Part shown: positions 38,278 through 50,465 of the stretch, piece after piece
Layout of the letters: the number at the start of each line of letters is the position of its first letter
Numbering within the stretch: position 1 is the first letter of the stretch
NCBI RefSeq assembly: GCF_001039355.2
Contig: NW_019774914.1
Span: 1 to 64,000, forward strand
From: Lingula anatina
Taxonomy: Eukaryota; Brachiopoda; Lingulata; Lingulida; Lingulidae
Direction of reading: 5' to 3'
DNA length: 64,000 bases
Notes under the pieces: model-generated
Seen by the model: the letters and a program-made list of their open reading frames with translations, nothing else
Database searches by the model: none
What the model was told of the DNA's origin: nothing
Position numbers and translations under genes: made by a program

Positions 38278-38314
38278 TTTGAAAAGAAAGGAAGTGAGAC
38301 AATATAAGTTAGAC

Positions 38315-38366
<52 letters not shown>

Positions 38367-38496
38367 AGGCATGAGATTTAAATATACTCTCCTTTTATAT
38401 ATAAACAAATAAACACCTCGGGAACTCTGAGCTGGGGTTGATACATGTCTCTTGTTTTTAATTAATTAATTAACTATAATTTTTTTTTTTTTATTG
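38278..38496. other. Intron/contig end upstream of the last visible polycystin exon
   Basis: Contains a (TA)n run (about 38315-38362) and T-rich sequence up to gap 38497. No further polycystin exon is recognised on the other side of the gap. Confidence 0.6.
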
Positions 38497-38497
38497 N
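38497..38497. other. Assembly gap (single n)
   Basis: Separates the polycystin contig from the palindromic repeat block. Confidence 0.9.
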
Positions 38498-39837
38498 ACA
38501 ACGTCGCACGCAACAACAGACTCGCGACAACAGAGAACAAACAATGAAATTAGAAAACAATACCTTCACGTTATTTGGTACCGTATGTATCGGTGACGTA
38601 TGTATCATATAGAGAATTTCAACAAACGGTTTCAAGACAAGTAATCTTTACTTGCCCTGCTTTTCCTTCTTATTGTAATGTTGTATACCGTAAGAATAAG
38701 GCGTTTGCTCACAAAACGGACAACAAACAATTAAAAAATAAAAGTATTTACAAGCCACATAGTAACTATTTTCATTGGTTGTCTGTCGTTTTGTGCGCCA
38801 ACACCTATGTCTTAATGTTACATTAAAATGAAAGAAAACGAGACAAATAAGATTTCTTGCCTTCAACTATCTGTGGAAATTGTTCATTTGATTCATACGT
38901 TACCGATATATACATGGCCAAATAATATGAAGGTGTTGTTTTCTGATTCCATTGATTGTTTTCTTTTGTCACGGCTTTGTTAGTGCGTGCAACTTTGTAT
39001 ATGTGCGCACGTTTGTACGTCGTTCTTTCTGTTTGTTACCTTTATTATATGTTACATACGTTACCGATACATACGTTACCATGAAGCGCGTAAATATTTA
39101 TTTATTCTATTTTCATTGGTTGTCTTTCGTTTTGTGGGCCAGCACTTATGTCTTAATGCTACATTAAAATGAATGAAAACGAGACAAATAAAATTTCTTG
39201 CCTTCAACTATCTGTGAAAATTGTCCATTTGATTCATACGTTACCGATATGTACGTGACCAAATGATATGAAGGTGTTGTTTTCTCTTTCCATTGGCTGT
39301 TTTCTGTTGTCACGTCTTTGTGAGTGGGTGTGACTTTGTATATGTGCGCTTTTCGTTTTACGGCCCTCATTCTTATTTGTTACGTTAATATGATACATAT
39401 ACGTTACCAAATAACGTGAAGGTATTGCTTTCTGATTTCATTGTTTGTTCTCTGTTGTCGTGACGCTGTGGTTGCGAACGACGTTGCATATGTGCGCACG
39501 CTTGTTTTTACGTCGCTCATTCTTCTTTGTTACGTTAAAATGATACATACGTTACCGATACATACGTTACCATGAAGCGTGTAAATATTTATTCTATTTT
39601 CATTGGTTTTCTTTCGCTTTGTGGGCCAACACTTATGTCTTTTATTTGTGTTTCATTAAAATAGTGTTGGCGCACAAAAGGAGAGACAACCAATGAAAAT
39701 AGAATAAAAAATATTTACACGCTTTTTGGTAACGTATGTATCATTTTAACGTAACAAAGAAGAATGAGCGACGTTATAACATGCGTGCGCACATATACAA
39801 CGTCGCTGACTTGATATCTGTAAGATTCTGCAGGGAG
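38498..39837. repeat. Complex tandem and inverted repeat block
   Basis: Units containing TACGTTACCGATA, TTCATTGGTTGTCT and CTTGCCTTCAACTATCTGTG recur about 341 bp apart (about 38771 and 39112), with a related block near 39599. The first about 100 bp after the gap are inverted relative to about 39395-39500. No coding region is supported. It looks like a satellite-like or non-autonomous element core. Confidence 0.8.
39478..39806. repeat. Long palindrome (about 150-bp arms, about 28-bp loop)
   Basis: The left arm (39478-39634) and right arm (39663-39806) are reverse complements with few mismatches. For example GTATATGTGCGCACGC-like sequence lies at both outer ends, and CCAACACT faces AGTGTTGG at the loop. 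Confidence 0.85.
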
Positions 39838-40066
39838 AAATGGGAGACATGGCCTAGTTTTTTACCTCTCAAAAAGTTTGCAATATACTTTGTCTTTCAG
39901 TGGTTCCCGATTATTTAATATTACCAATGTTATCACTCTGAATCGCATAAAACACTTTTGGAAGTAAAAGAATCATATTGGAAACTATCACTACACTTTC
40001 TTTTTATCATTTTATTTTTATTCATCTTAGTATTGCCACTGACATATCTACTAGTGCCTCAATTTA

Positions 40067-40315
40067 GGACTCATTCCCAATGACACTATTGGTCTATGTA
40101 AATCGATCCAACTCCACAGGGACTCTTGCTGAATGCAATTGGATTGGCTCGCCTCCTTTTGTTTATAACATGCTTGTTTTCCATTTTCTACTCAAAGCTA
40201 GGGGGTGGTATGCTAATCTCTTAATCTGATTACATTCAGCAAGAGTCCCCCTGAATTGATCTACCTAGACAGATAAAACACTGAATGCACTCTTATTTTT
40301 ATTGGGACTGAGTTC
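40067..40315. mobile_element. 249-bp MITE with TTA duplication (copy A)
   Basis: The ends GGACTCATTCCCAAT and ATTGGGACTGAGTTC are imperfect inverted repeats, with TTA at 40064-40066 and 40316-40318. Inner arms also pair (GGGACTCTTGCTGAATG with CATTCAGCAAGAGTCCC). Its ends resemble the GACTGCATTCCC family. Confidence 0.82.
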
Positions 40316-41071
40316 TTAGACCTAAATATTCTTGCACAGTCATATAAATAAAACAACAACAATAAATAATAATATTATAATTTATTTATAATTAAAAGTT
40401 GGTTGGTACATTGATAATGTTAAAATGATAATTCTCAGAAAAACAAAGGCCAAATACATTTTCAAGAAGTACATTAAAATTGAAAGTTATGTATAAAGTT
40501 TATGAAATTATATAATTACCTAATATAAGTATGATAAATAGTGACAAAAACTGCATTGTAGACTTTCAATTTAATTTTCAAAGACATAAAAACAGTATTC
40601 ATACACATTTGCACAGTACTTTTTACTTACATTTTTGCGATAAAAATTCCCCATGTAAATTTATATGTCCTTTGTAATATTTCATAAGGAAACAAAAGTC
40701 TGAAATTCACAGCAAAGAGACTGTTGCCACTTTATAAATGTTCTCTCTCTGATCACTGTATATCATGTCCATAGTGTGTTCAGGTATTTCCATACGAGAC
40801 TACAGACACATATACTACTATGATATCATCACTGTATATCATGTCCACAGAGTGTTCAGGTATTTCCATATGAGACTACAGACACATATACAACTATGAT
40901 CATCACTGCACTGATGAATACAATAGTCACATCATATTACCTGGTTGGGGTTATGTGTGTAAATGAAATATCTTCAATATGACAGTAAGTGTAAATGCAA
41001 CTCTCAAGTGGTGAAAAGCTTTAAAATTTTTATTGATCAAGTATCCTTCATCAGTTTTGTATAGATATAAG

Positions 41072-41234
41072 CAGGCCCGTAGCCAGCAATTTCAAATGAG
41101 GGGTTCGTTTTCTGAAAATGTGGACCTTTTACCATAAAACCTTCATGTACCTAGATCAAATTTTATCCAAAGTGGACCTTTTCCCAGCAAAAAGGGCCGT
41201 TCTTTTGAACCCCCCCCCCCCAGCTACGGGCCTG
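41072..41234. mobile_element. 163-bp MITE with CAGGCCCGTAGC termini
   Basis: Left end CAGGCCCGTAGCC, right end AGCTACGGGCCTG, flanked by ATAAG on both sides (41067-41071, 41235-41239). The interior has a C run and GTGGACCTTTT repeated. Non-coding. Confidence 0.82.
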
Positions 41235-42462
41235 ATAAGCATGTTTTACCCCCTACCCAGGTTCTGTATGATATTATTTGTTAATGAGCACTTTCAGAAC
41301 AGAGAACTAACAGATCCCTGGATCAAATATGGTGACCCACTCAATGCTAATGCTTGTTGCTTAATCCCTGTGGGGAATCTATTCAGTGTCTAATCAGGAA
41401 TTAAGTGGCAAGTTTTTTAGTGGGTTGCCATATTTGATCCGCAGATCTGTTAGTTTTCTGTCCTGAATGCGGCCAATGAGGCATGAGAGAGAAAATATAA
41501 CAACTATAAGAAAATATAATAGGAGTCTGAAGTTTTCTTAGTATTTAATTTCTGTTTCTCACCTCTCTTTATCTATGCCTCTCTACAACTTCAACCCAGT
41601 TTCTCTTAAATAAAATTCTGCACTAATGAGCTAAATTAAATAAATAAACATTCTTTGATTACAAACAGCTCCAGAATATTACCAAGTGGGAATTTACTAG
41701 GTACCAGTGCTTATAACAGGCATTAACAATGTGAAGATTCAGTCATCATTCTGACTTGCTTTATTCAGTACTAATTTATTAGCACTGCTTCAGGCAAGCT
41801 AACTCAATATATAACTTTGGATATTAAGATAAGAAAATGCCTTGACATTTGATTCAATTTCATTAAAAAAACTAACAAAAAATTACAAAGTAAGCACCAA
41901 AGTAATAATAAGTACTCATCTTTTATAAAGACTAGTACAATGGGATCACAACAGTAGTGTACATACTAGTATAAAAGCTTTAGTATACTTACTGCAAGAT
42001 GTTGCTTAATTCTTTATTTAAAGAAATAACAAAATGATTTTCTGCATTTCACTTATACAAAATTGCTGCAGATATCTTTTATACTTAATTGTCTTTGGGC
42101 AAACCATAAGATGAGCACTACCATAAGACTAGACAGCAAAGCTGGCAAAATATACAGACACAAAATATTCACCAAAATACACACACACAAAAAAGAAGAA
42201 AAAATTCAAAGAAACAGGTTTGATAAGATTCTGATTTTTTTACTCATTCACAGTTGGGGGAGGCATGCACAAATTGGGACCCGCTTCACGAAGCAGTAGT
42301 TTGTTAGTGATCGATAGTAGGCCTCTTCCTAGTTATGAGTGCAGTTTTACGAAGCTATCGCTAGTTCTCTCACTCATTATTGTGTTGTTGTTACCATGGA
42401 TATTTCATGACTGGTCAGACCAGTCGCTAACTCTAGAGTTTCATCATACACATGTGTATTAA

Positions 42463-43023
42463 ATGAAAAAGAAAGGTTGCAATGTGGCGGCTGTCTTTCT
42501 TGCTATCCAGGCCACCAGAATACAAAGGAGACAACAATGGTTTTATCATAGAAAAAAACCATTAAAATTTATGGATGCTGGAGAAATATTCAAAAGATTC
42601 TGCCTGTCTAGAAGAGAGGTGGATAGGGTTGTGGAGATCCTGCACAATCTCATAACATCGATGAAGAGATCTCACACCCTCTCCACGCAGGTGCAAGTGC
42701 TCATTGCTTTGCAATATTTTGCAACCGGAAGCTACCAGAGAGTGGAGGGAGATGCTACTCTAGTATGCAGCAAGAGCAGTGTCTCCTGGGCCATCCACAG
42801 GGTGACAAATTTAATAGCAACATCACAACATGAGGATCTTGTTGTCAAGTTTCCTACAGATCCCAAGGAAGTTTAAGCGGCGAAGAAAGGATTTTATGAT
42901 GTTGAGATGCATCGACAGGACACTCATCCCTATACTGGCTCCTACCGATGACGAGCAATATTACATCGGGAGAAAAGGCTTCCATTAATTGCCTTAAAAC
43001 ACAAGCAGTGTGTCATCACAAAT
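42463..43023 (+). pseudogene. PIF/Harbinger nuclease relic A (HARBI1-like)
   Basis: The ATG at 42463 opens a frame of 137 residues matching the N-terminal half of Harbinger nucleases: a basic start, FCLSRREVDRVVEIL, LSTQVQVLIALQYFATGSYQ and a helix-turn-helix-like SKSSVSWAIHR. A stop (TAA at 42874-42876) ends it. The next frame shows the first-Asp block (CIDRTLIPILAPT) and YYIGRKGFH before another stop. The second and third catalytic residues are not found. It ends at a GTAAGT donor-like site. It once cut DNA for transposition and is now inactive. Confidence 0.82.
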
Positions 43024-43209
43024 TGTGGTAAGTAGGCTAGATGTTTGAACAAGGCAGCAAAGCCGTCAAATGTACAGACAAAAAAACAGAAAATAAAGAT
43101 GCAAAAAGGTCATTTTGTCAATTTTGATGCAATAATAAATAATGCTTATAATAGCACTGCCAGTCAACACTGAATTTTAATCATGCACAACAGATAACAT
43201 GGTCAATAA

Positions 43210-43377
43210 CAGGAGCGGACCCTGAGATATTTTCTGAAAGTATTCCAAAGTATCTGTGTTGATCCATCCTCCAATTTGATGGTCTTCCAACAGAAAAAAA
43301 TAGATACCAGTCAATATAAACTTAATAACTTGACTGTCTTCCGGAAGACCCAGAAGATGGTCTCAATCCACCCCTTC
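43210..43377. mobile_element. Second CAGGGG-type MITE, inverted relative to 36521
   Basis: Left end CAGGAGCGGACCC, right end ATCCACCCCTTC, with AATAA at 43205-43209 and 43378-43382. The interior matches the reverse complement of 36521-36679 throughout (for example GATATTTTCTGA and GTTGATCCATC). A further fragment of the left flank recurs at about 44190-44264, up to the gap. Confidence 0.8.
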
Positions 43378-43874
43378 AATAAGATTACAGTTTCAGGTCC
43401 ATGAGAGACCAGAGTCGCACAATGAAAGTCTCAATATTTGAAAAATGATTACAGTGCACAAAATAATATTACATAATGTTTAAAGACATAAAAACAATAC
43501 AACTGCTTCTGTGGAAATACAGAAAATTTTGCAGAGCCTCGAGCGGATTTGAGTTAAAAGTCACAAATGCAAGTGTTTGAGAAAAAATTATAAAGGAAAA
43601 CATAACAAAACTAGAAAAGCACTCCGAGAGTGCAGACCTCTGCCAAGGCAGCAATTGTTGATTATTATTGATTGATAATTGAGCCAGACCACCACCAAAA
43701 ACTAATCATTGGCCCACTTCTGACTGTTCCTGAAAATTTCAGCAAAATCGGTCTATAACTTTTTGAGTTATGTTGATGACAGACAAACAGGGGTGAAAAT
43801 ATAACCTCCTTGGCAGAGCCTGAGGTAAATATAATTCCAATGATGCTGCTATTCAAACTTTTCATCTTCGTGTT

Positions 43875-43924
<50 letters not shown>

Positions 43925-44545
43925 CTGAATAATTTACCTCCACAATTATCACTGCTTCCTTATTATTAATCTAGCAGAGAGCTTAACCTTTGGGAGTTTA
44001 CAGGGAGATATCAACAAGTGTGCTTTATGTAATCAATTAGGCAAATGACTTTATAACTCAGAGCTTAGCTAAGTGATACCCAAGGGAAATTTACAGACTG
44101 ACCCTCTCAAAGGCCTTTAAGGCCTATAAGTCACATCTTAAGGAAAGCACAAAACAAAATAGGAGACTACCAATTCTGATGCATTAATACATTATGTTTA
44201 ACTGCACAGTCAACATCAAATTTTAATTATGCACAACAGGTAACACCAACTAAAGTAGGAGCATNAGGATTCCCGTTCACAGATAACGATCGGCAGTTAA
44301 GGCCGATTTTATCTCTTAACCAGGTGTGCAGCGGCTATTTACAAAAGCCTGTAAAGGAAATCGACCAGGTTAATAACTCATCCTCACTGACACAAGTGGT
44401 CAGGAACTGTGAAGTATGATATCTTCGGACAAAGTCTGCCAACTTTTACATAGTAGTCAATGCGATCCGCCATGTTGCCCGATTTGTTTTACCCCAGATG
44501 CCGGTTGCTAAGGTAAAGTGCCCGGATGACCGACTGTCCCTATGG
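43378..44545. other. Unassigned AT-rich stretch with (TA)n and gap
   Basis: Contains a (TA)n run at about 43878-43918 and gap 44265. The first about 280 bp after the gap are less AT-rich and match nothing I recognise. No gene supported. Confidence 0.5.
44265..44265. other. Assembly gap (single n)
   Basis: Lies between Harbinger repeat copies A and B, just after what looks like the start of another CAGGAGC-type MITE. Confidence 0.9.
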
Positions 44546-44768
44546 GAGACATGGCCTAGTTTTTTACCTCTCAAAAAGTTTGCAATATACTTTGTCTTTC
44601 AGTGGTCCCCGATTCTTTAATATTACCAATGTTATCACTTTGAACCGCATAAAACACTTTTGGAAGTAAAAGAATCATATTAGAAACTATCACTACACTT
44701 TCTTTTTATCATTTAATTTTTATTCATCTTAGTATTGCCACTGACATATCTACTAGTGCCTTAATTTA

Positions 44769-45017
44769 GGACTCATTCCCAATGACACTATTGACCTATG
44801 TAAATCGATCCAACTCCACAGGGACTCTTGCTGAATGCAATTGGATTGGCTCGCCTCCTTTTGTTTATAACATGCTTGTTTTTCATTTTCTACTCAAAGC
44901 TAGGGGGTGGTATGCTAATCTCTTAATCTGATTACATTCAGCAAGAGTCCCCCTGAATTGATCTACCTAGACAGATAAAACACTGAATGCACTCTTATTT
45001 TTATTGGGACTGAGTTC
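44769..45017. mobile_element. 249-bp MITE with TTA duplication (copy B)
   Basis: The same element as 40067-40315, in the same place within the larger repeat, with TTA on both sides. It therefore predates the duplication and is not a fresh insertion. Confidence 0.82.
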
Positions 45018-46410
45018 TTAGGCCTAAATAGTCTTACACAGTCATATAAATAAAACAACAACAATAAATAATAATATTTAATATTTATTCATAATTAAAA
45101 GTTGGTTGGTACATTTATAATGTTGAAATGATAATTCTAAGAAAAACAAAGGCCAAATACATTTTCAAGAAGTGCATTAAAGCTGAAAGTTATGAATACA
45201 GTTTATAAAATCATATAATTACCTAAAATAATACAAGTATGATAAATAATGACATTAACTGCATTGCAGACTTTCAATTTAGTTTTCAAATACATAAAAC
45301 TGTATTTACTGGTATAAACATCTGTACAGTGCTTTCTATTTACATTTGTGCATTAAAAATGTTCCCATGTTAATTTATAAGTAAATATTTCATAAGGAAA
45401 CAAATTCACTGCAAAGAGATATGACTTTGGATATTTAAAACAAAAAAAAAAAAAAAAAAAAACCTTGTCTTTTGATTGAATTTCATTAAAGAAAAAACTA
45501 ACAAAAAATTACAAAGTAAGCAGCAAAAGTTATAATAAGTAATCATCTTTTATAAAGACTAGTACCATGGGATCACAACAATAGTGTACAGACTACGTAG
45601 TATAAAAGCTTCAGTATACTTGCTGCAAAATGTTACTTAATTTATTTAAAGAAATAAAATGATTTTCTGCATTTCACTTATACAAAATTGCTGCAGACAT
45701 CTTTTACACTTAATTATCTTTGGGCAAACCATAAGGTTAGCACTAACATAAGACTAGACAGCAAAGCTGACAAAATATACAGACACAAAATATTCACCAA
45801 AATACACACACACATGCACAAGAATTGGGCTCTGTAACAGTAACTACGCATGCGCTTCTCTTGTATATTGGATCCGATAGTGCTGCCACGTAGTGTCACT
45901 TAGCTTTTACTTGACGGCGGCACGCGTCCGACGCTCTTAGAAGGTTTAGGCCCCAAACGAGGTAAATCAAGATTTAATCTTTCATTATATTATTATTTTT
46001 ATTAGAAATCAAAACTTTGAAGTTATCGTCACGATTTACAAGTTGTTTATCACTCAATTTCAGAATTATTGTTAGTTTAAGAAGTTTCCATGTCAGCGTA
46101 TGTGTTCGTAGGACTACATGTATGTTTTATGTTTATTTTAGTTCCACGGGAATAATATTTCGTCGGAACCGAATGGGAATAAAGATTTTACCACCAACTT
46201 GATGCAGTTTTTATTATTTATTTATTTAAAGACGCGTGCTGCTACAGTTTGTTAGTGATCGACAGTAGGCCTCTTCCTAGATATGAGTGCAGTTTCACGA
46301 AGCTATCGCTAGTTCTCTCACTCATTATTGTGTTGTTGTTACCATGGATATTTCATGACTGGTCAGACCAGTCGCTAACTCCAGAGTTTCATCATACACA
46401 TGCGTATTAA

Positions 46411-46977
46411 ATGAAAAAGAAAGGTTGCAATATGGCGGCTGTCTTTCTTGCTATTCGGGCCACCAGAATACAAAGGAGACAACAACGGTTTTATCATAGA
46501 AAAAAACCATTAAAATTTATGGACGCTGGAGAAATATTCAAAAGATTCTGCCTGTCTAGAAGAGAGGTGGATAGGGTCGTGGAGATCCTGCATGACAATC
46601 TCATAACATCGATGAAGAAATCTCACACCCTCTCCACGCAGGTGCAAGTGCTCATTGCTTTGCAATATTTTGCAACCGGAAGCTACCAGAGAGTGGAGGG
46701 AGATGCTACTCTAGGATGCAGCAAGAGCAGCGTCTCCTGGGCCATCCACAGGGTGGCAAATTTAATAGCAACATTACAACATGAGGATCTTGCTGTCAAG
46801 TTTCCTACAGATCCCAAGGAAGTTAAAGCGGCGAAGAAAGGATTTTATGATGTTGAGATGCATTCTTTCACTCACTCATCCCTATACTGGCTCCTACCGA
46901 TGACGAGCAATATTACATCGGGAGAAAAGGCTTCCATTGCCTTAAAGTACAAGCAGTGTGTCATCACAAATTGTGGT
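46411..46977 (+). pseudogene. PIF/Harbinger nuclease relic B (HARBI1-like)
   Basis: The frame runs through 190 codons before a stop, longer than in copy A. It contains the same helix-rich N-terminal half and VKAAKKGFYDVEMH. The first catalytic Asp block is then lost: the bases around 46860-46950 keep the ancestral pattern only in another frame, so the printed residues there are frame-shifted. The later catalytic residues are absent. Lesions differ from copy A, which suggests independent decay. It ends at the same GTAAGT. Confidence 0.82.
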
Positions 46978-47274
46978 AAGTAGGCTAGATGTTTGAAAAA
47001 AGAAACCATCTGTGGCGCACTTGCAATGAACTTGACCATATGCAATTTGTAAACAAAAAAACTTACACAACCCAACTACCTGCACATCCTCAATTACTGC
47101 AATGACCAAATGCATTGTTTGCTATTTTAAAAAGGAAATAATTTTCTATTGACTTGCCAAGTCAGTATTATGACAATGCATTAAAGTCTTTCAAATATAT
47201 GGATTTTAAGGTATACTAAGCAGAACAGTGTCATAAAAAACAATAGACTGGCTACATGTATAAATTGGAAACCT

Positions 47275-48330
47275 ATGGATCACTCAGCCTACTTACATAG
47301 CACCAGCTTTCACCCTTCACATATCAAGAAATCAATTGTATTTAGCCAGACCTTAAGATACAATAGAATCTACTCGGAACCCGAAAAGAAGAGTGAACAA
47401 CTTAGAGATTTGCAAAAGATTTTTGAAAGATGGCAGTATGACAAACAAATGATCAAAGAAACCATGGGAAAAGCTAATAATCCCAAGAAAAGAAAGATCT
47501 TCTTTAATACCAAAGAACGGACACACACAAAAGGGTCCCTCTAGTAGTCACTTTTAATCCTGCCCTTTACCACCTTAAAAAGATTTGCAACATATCTTTG
47601 ACTCTGACACTACGCTCAAAGACATTTTTCCATCTCCACCTATCGTCTCTTTCAGACAGCCTCCTAAACTGAAAGAACTCCTGGTTAACAATAACAGCCC
47701 TGGTGTGACAGGCACATTTCCTTGCAACAACAGAAGGTGCCTTCTCTGCCCGTGCATCATTAACAACCCCATCATCACGGGAGGCAAGACACTCATCCCT
47801 AGGGGAAAATACATTGTACACTTGCGACTCTCAGAACGTCATCTATTTGATATGATGTAAACAATGCCATCAAATGTACGTCGGAGAAACAAGCCAGAAA
47901 TTAAAAGACAGAATTAGACACCACCGCTGCACTATAAACAACAAAAACCTCTTTGTACCAGTGGGACAGCACTTCAACATGCCGAACCACTCAGTTAATG
48001 ACATCACTGTCACCGTCTTAAAAGGAAACTTAAAGGGCACTAGGCAAAGACGGATCGCCGAACAGAAATTAATAAGAACACTAGACACCTTGAATAATGG
48101 ACTCAATAGGGACAATAGTTTCTGAAATGAGTATTAATTTTTTCTTTGTTACATAATTTTGACGTAGTTTATGTTTAGCATGCTTTTGGGACATCGTGTG
48201 TCTTTAACACATCACCGATGTCATGTATCCTAGGAGTTCGTTTTTTCACTTTTTGTTCATAATCCCCGAAGAAGGCCCAGGGGCTGAAAGCTCGGATTGT
48301 ATTTTACAACTGTAATGTAGATCTTCAAAG
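47275..48330 (+). pseudogene. Penelope-like retroelement, 3' part with GIY-YIG domain
   Basis: The first frame (47275-47544) has SFHPSHIKKSIVFSQ, typical of the segment after the reverse-transcriptase core. After a frame change near 47580 there is IVSFRQPPKLKELLV and a Cys knuckle (FPCNNRRCLLC). After another change near 47860 a GIY-YIG-like endonuclease tail runs to the stop at 48123-48125, starting MYVGETSQKLKDRIRHH and including an AEQKLIRTLDTL helix. The 3' region near 48265-48290 (GAAGAAGGCCCAGGGGCTGA) is also typical of these elements. The upstream polymerase core is missing. It is a 5'-truncated, broken copy. Confidence 0.82.
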
Positions 48331-48947
48331 ATGCATCACTATATATATACTTCTGCATGTCGTAATGATACAGTTTTTCACGCTTAACAACCAATTTCTT
48401 ATTTCTTCATATTTCTCTATGAGACAGACTCACGTCAGTGGATTTCAGCTGAACACAACAATACAAGTTCACCTCCATAGTCAGTAGGGTCAACAATTCA
48501 AAGATATGATAGTTATGTTCAAAGTGTTTGGCATAAAAACATTTAAAAGTTTTGGGGCCCACCTGATGGAGAAGGTGTGACAAGAGGTGAGAAGGACCAA
48601 TGCAACAATGCCCATAATGCCAGGATGCATGTCTAAGGCACAGCCACTTGATGTATGCCTCAACAAGCCTTTCAGGGACCAATTATGAAAGCTATGGACT
48701 GACTTCATGAGGGTGGTGGTGGACAGGACTGACAAGAAACTTGGCCAAATCTTCACAGCAACCAAGGCCACAGTGGTGCAAGGAATTGTCACTGCAAGGT
48801 CTGAGGGGCTGGCAGAGAAGGTGGCCAAGTCCTTCCAACAGGGGGTGGGTAAAATGACCTTGCCAGGGACAAATGGCCCAGTTAGGACTGACTCATCATT
48901 TGATGAAATCAGATATGAAGAACATCACCATGGACACAAGTTGTAAG

Positions 48948-49378
48948 AAGGCTGTCTGAGAATAGTCTGAAGAAAAACGCCCTTCTCGTAAATATCCAAT
49001 TTTGTCTAAAAGACATGCAAAAAGGCCCATTACCAGATTCTCTAAAATCAGGCACACAGATTAGCAAGGTGGAAACAGAAAAATTCATGTTGAATGTTAA
49101 CTGTAGAGATAGTTGCATGTGTGAGAACAGCAAGGTTGCCCTTGTCAAAAATAACATAGAAGACAATGTGGCAGTTTATATTGTTTTTCAGTCCTTTAAA
49201 CATTCTGTGGATTTTTTGATAGTCCTCTGCAATCAACACTTCTGGGAATTGGCAAAGTGTTTGGTCTGGATGACACCCTTCATATTGCCTCCATTTCTGA
49301 AGTAGAAGCAAAATGCATTCCTCTGCCATACCACCAGAAACAAATTGCAATCCCATACACAGATGCAGTATGGTAGAC
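48948..49378 (+). pseudogene. Decayed transposon-type ORF of unknown family
   Basis: A frame through about 49205 contains KMQKGPLPDS-like and NVNCRDSCMC stretches. After a slip in a T run (about 49210-49216) it continues as FFDSPLQSTLLGIG and ends at TAG near 49376. The two halves together read like the C-terminal part of an uncharacterised protein of the kind found on invertebrate DNA transposons, but I cannot name it. Confidence 0.4.
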
Positions 49379-49790
49379 ATCCATTTCAATATATTTTTTC
49401 ATGTTTTCTTTTTCTAGTGAGGCAATATTGTTTTGAAATAAAATTGTGTTAGTTCATGTGTGAATAATTCTCTATCCAACATTTCATCTAAGCTAAAAAG
49501 AAAACAAAACAATGTTGAGATCATTTATCTATGAATTAGTACATTTAGATAGATATTCAACATCAATGACCCTTTGCACTTTTATTATCTCATCATATTA
49601 TCATATTATCTTTGTAGGATTTTAATCTTTAAATGCTAATCACAGCCCTAAATGTGTTAGTAAATTACAGAATAGTGCTGTTTCTTATAAAGACCCAACT
49701 CTTTGTGAAAACATCAGTAGCAAGGAAGCTCATGGTTTTGGCTTTCAAATTTATCACTTAATTGATTTAAATATAATTATTTTAGAAAAA

Positions 49791-50224
49791 TGGCCTTTCT
49801 CCTGGTCGAGTTCATAGAAGACGCTGACATAGCTTTATCGTCTCATAAGTGGATATCAGAGGATAGGAAATTTGTGTTCTGACCTCCCTTTACAAGAGAT
49901 AAGAGTGTGCAGACTGCCATAAAGTCCCACCTAGTCCCGGACAGATCCACATGGAAAAAGTATGCAGTGAGGATTGTTTACGAACAGGGTGAGCATTCTT
50001 TTCTATTATTAGGCATTTCATGTGTTTTTAGAACTGTGCATGCTACATGTATCACATGTTCCAGTCCAAAATGTGACATTTCAATGTCAATTCATTAATT
50101 TCATTTTGCATATGACTATGACAAAGTTAGAAGGAAACCGAACATAGCTCAATATGAATCTGACATTGTAACAGAAAACGAGGAGATTATTCCAGCATCT
50201 CAGAGAAGTAAGAGAAAGAAGAGG
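49791..50224 (+). pseudogene. Decayed two-exon gene piece (MAFLLVEFIE-type N terminus)
   Basis: The first piece opens MAFLLVEFIEDADIALSSH and has WISEDRKFVF followed by a stop where these proteins usually have a Trp-Pro-Pro block. It then continues PPFTRDKS to a donor near 49988. The second piece (about 50107-50224) is acidic then basic and ends SKRKKR at a donor. The N-terminal pattern resembles invertebrate proteins that often carry a C-terminal BEN domain, but that part is not seen. Confidence 0.4.
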
Positions 50225-50465
50225 TAAGAAATGTGTCAAAATATTAACTAACATCACAGATTTCATATCTACACATGAATTACCTATGATGAAAATGAGA
50301 AGGCCAAGAGCAGACCAAAAAAAAAAAACTTTTGCAAAAAGAAATGCTAAGGGAGTAAAAACATTTAACTTGGATGTTGGGGATGCAATTTTGAAGAAAC
50401 AAGTGAAAAACGTCAGGAAAAAGTGTGGCAAACTGGAGAATTTCTGGATAGGACCTTACAGGTAA

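Larger units (their letters stand above)
39839..43049. repeat. Harbinger-bearing repeat, copy A
   Basis: Homology with 44546-46996 starts at GGGAGACATGGCCTAG and ends just after a shared GTAAGTAGGCTAGATG. Copy A has about 1.1 kb (about 40712-41815) absent from copy B, including a short tandem duplication around 40756-40910 and a MITE at 41072-41234. Confidence 0.82.
44546..46996. repeat. Harbinger-bearing repeat, copy B
   Basis: Collinear with copy A at 39839-43049. It lacks the about 1.1-kb block of copy A but carries a different insert of about 430 bp (about 45816-46245). Confidence 0.82.
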
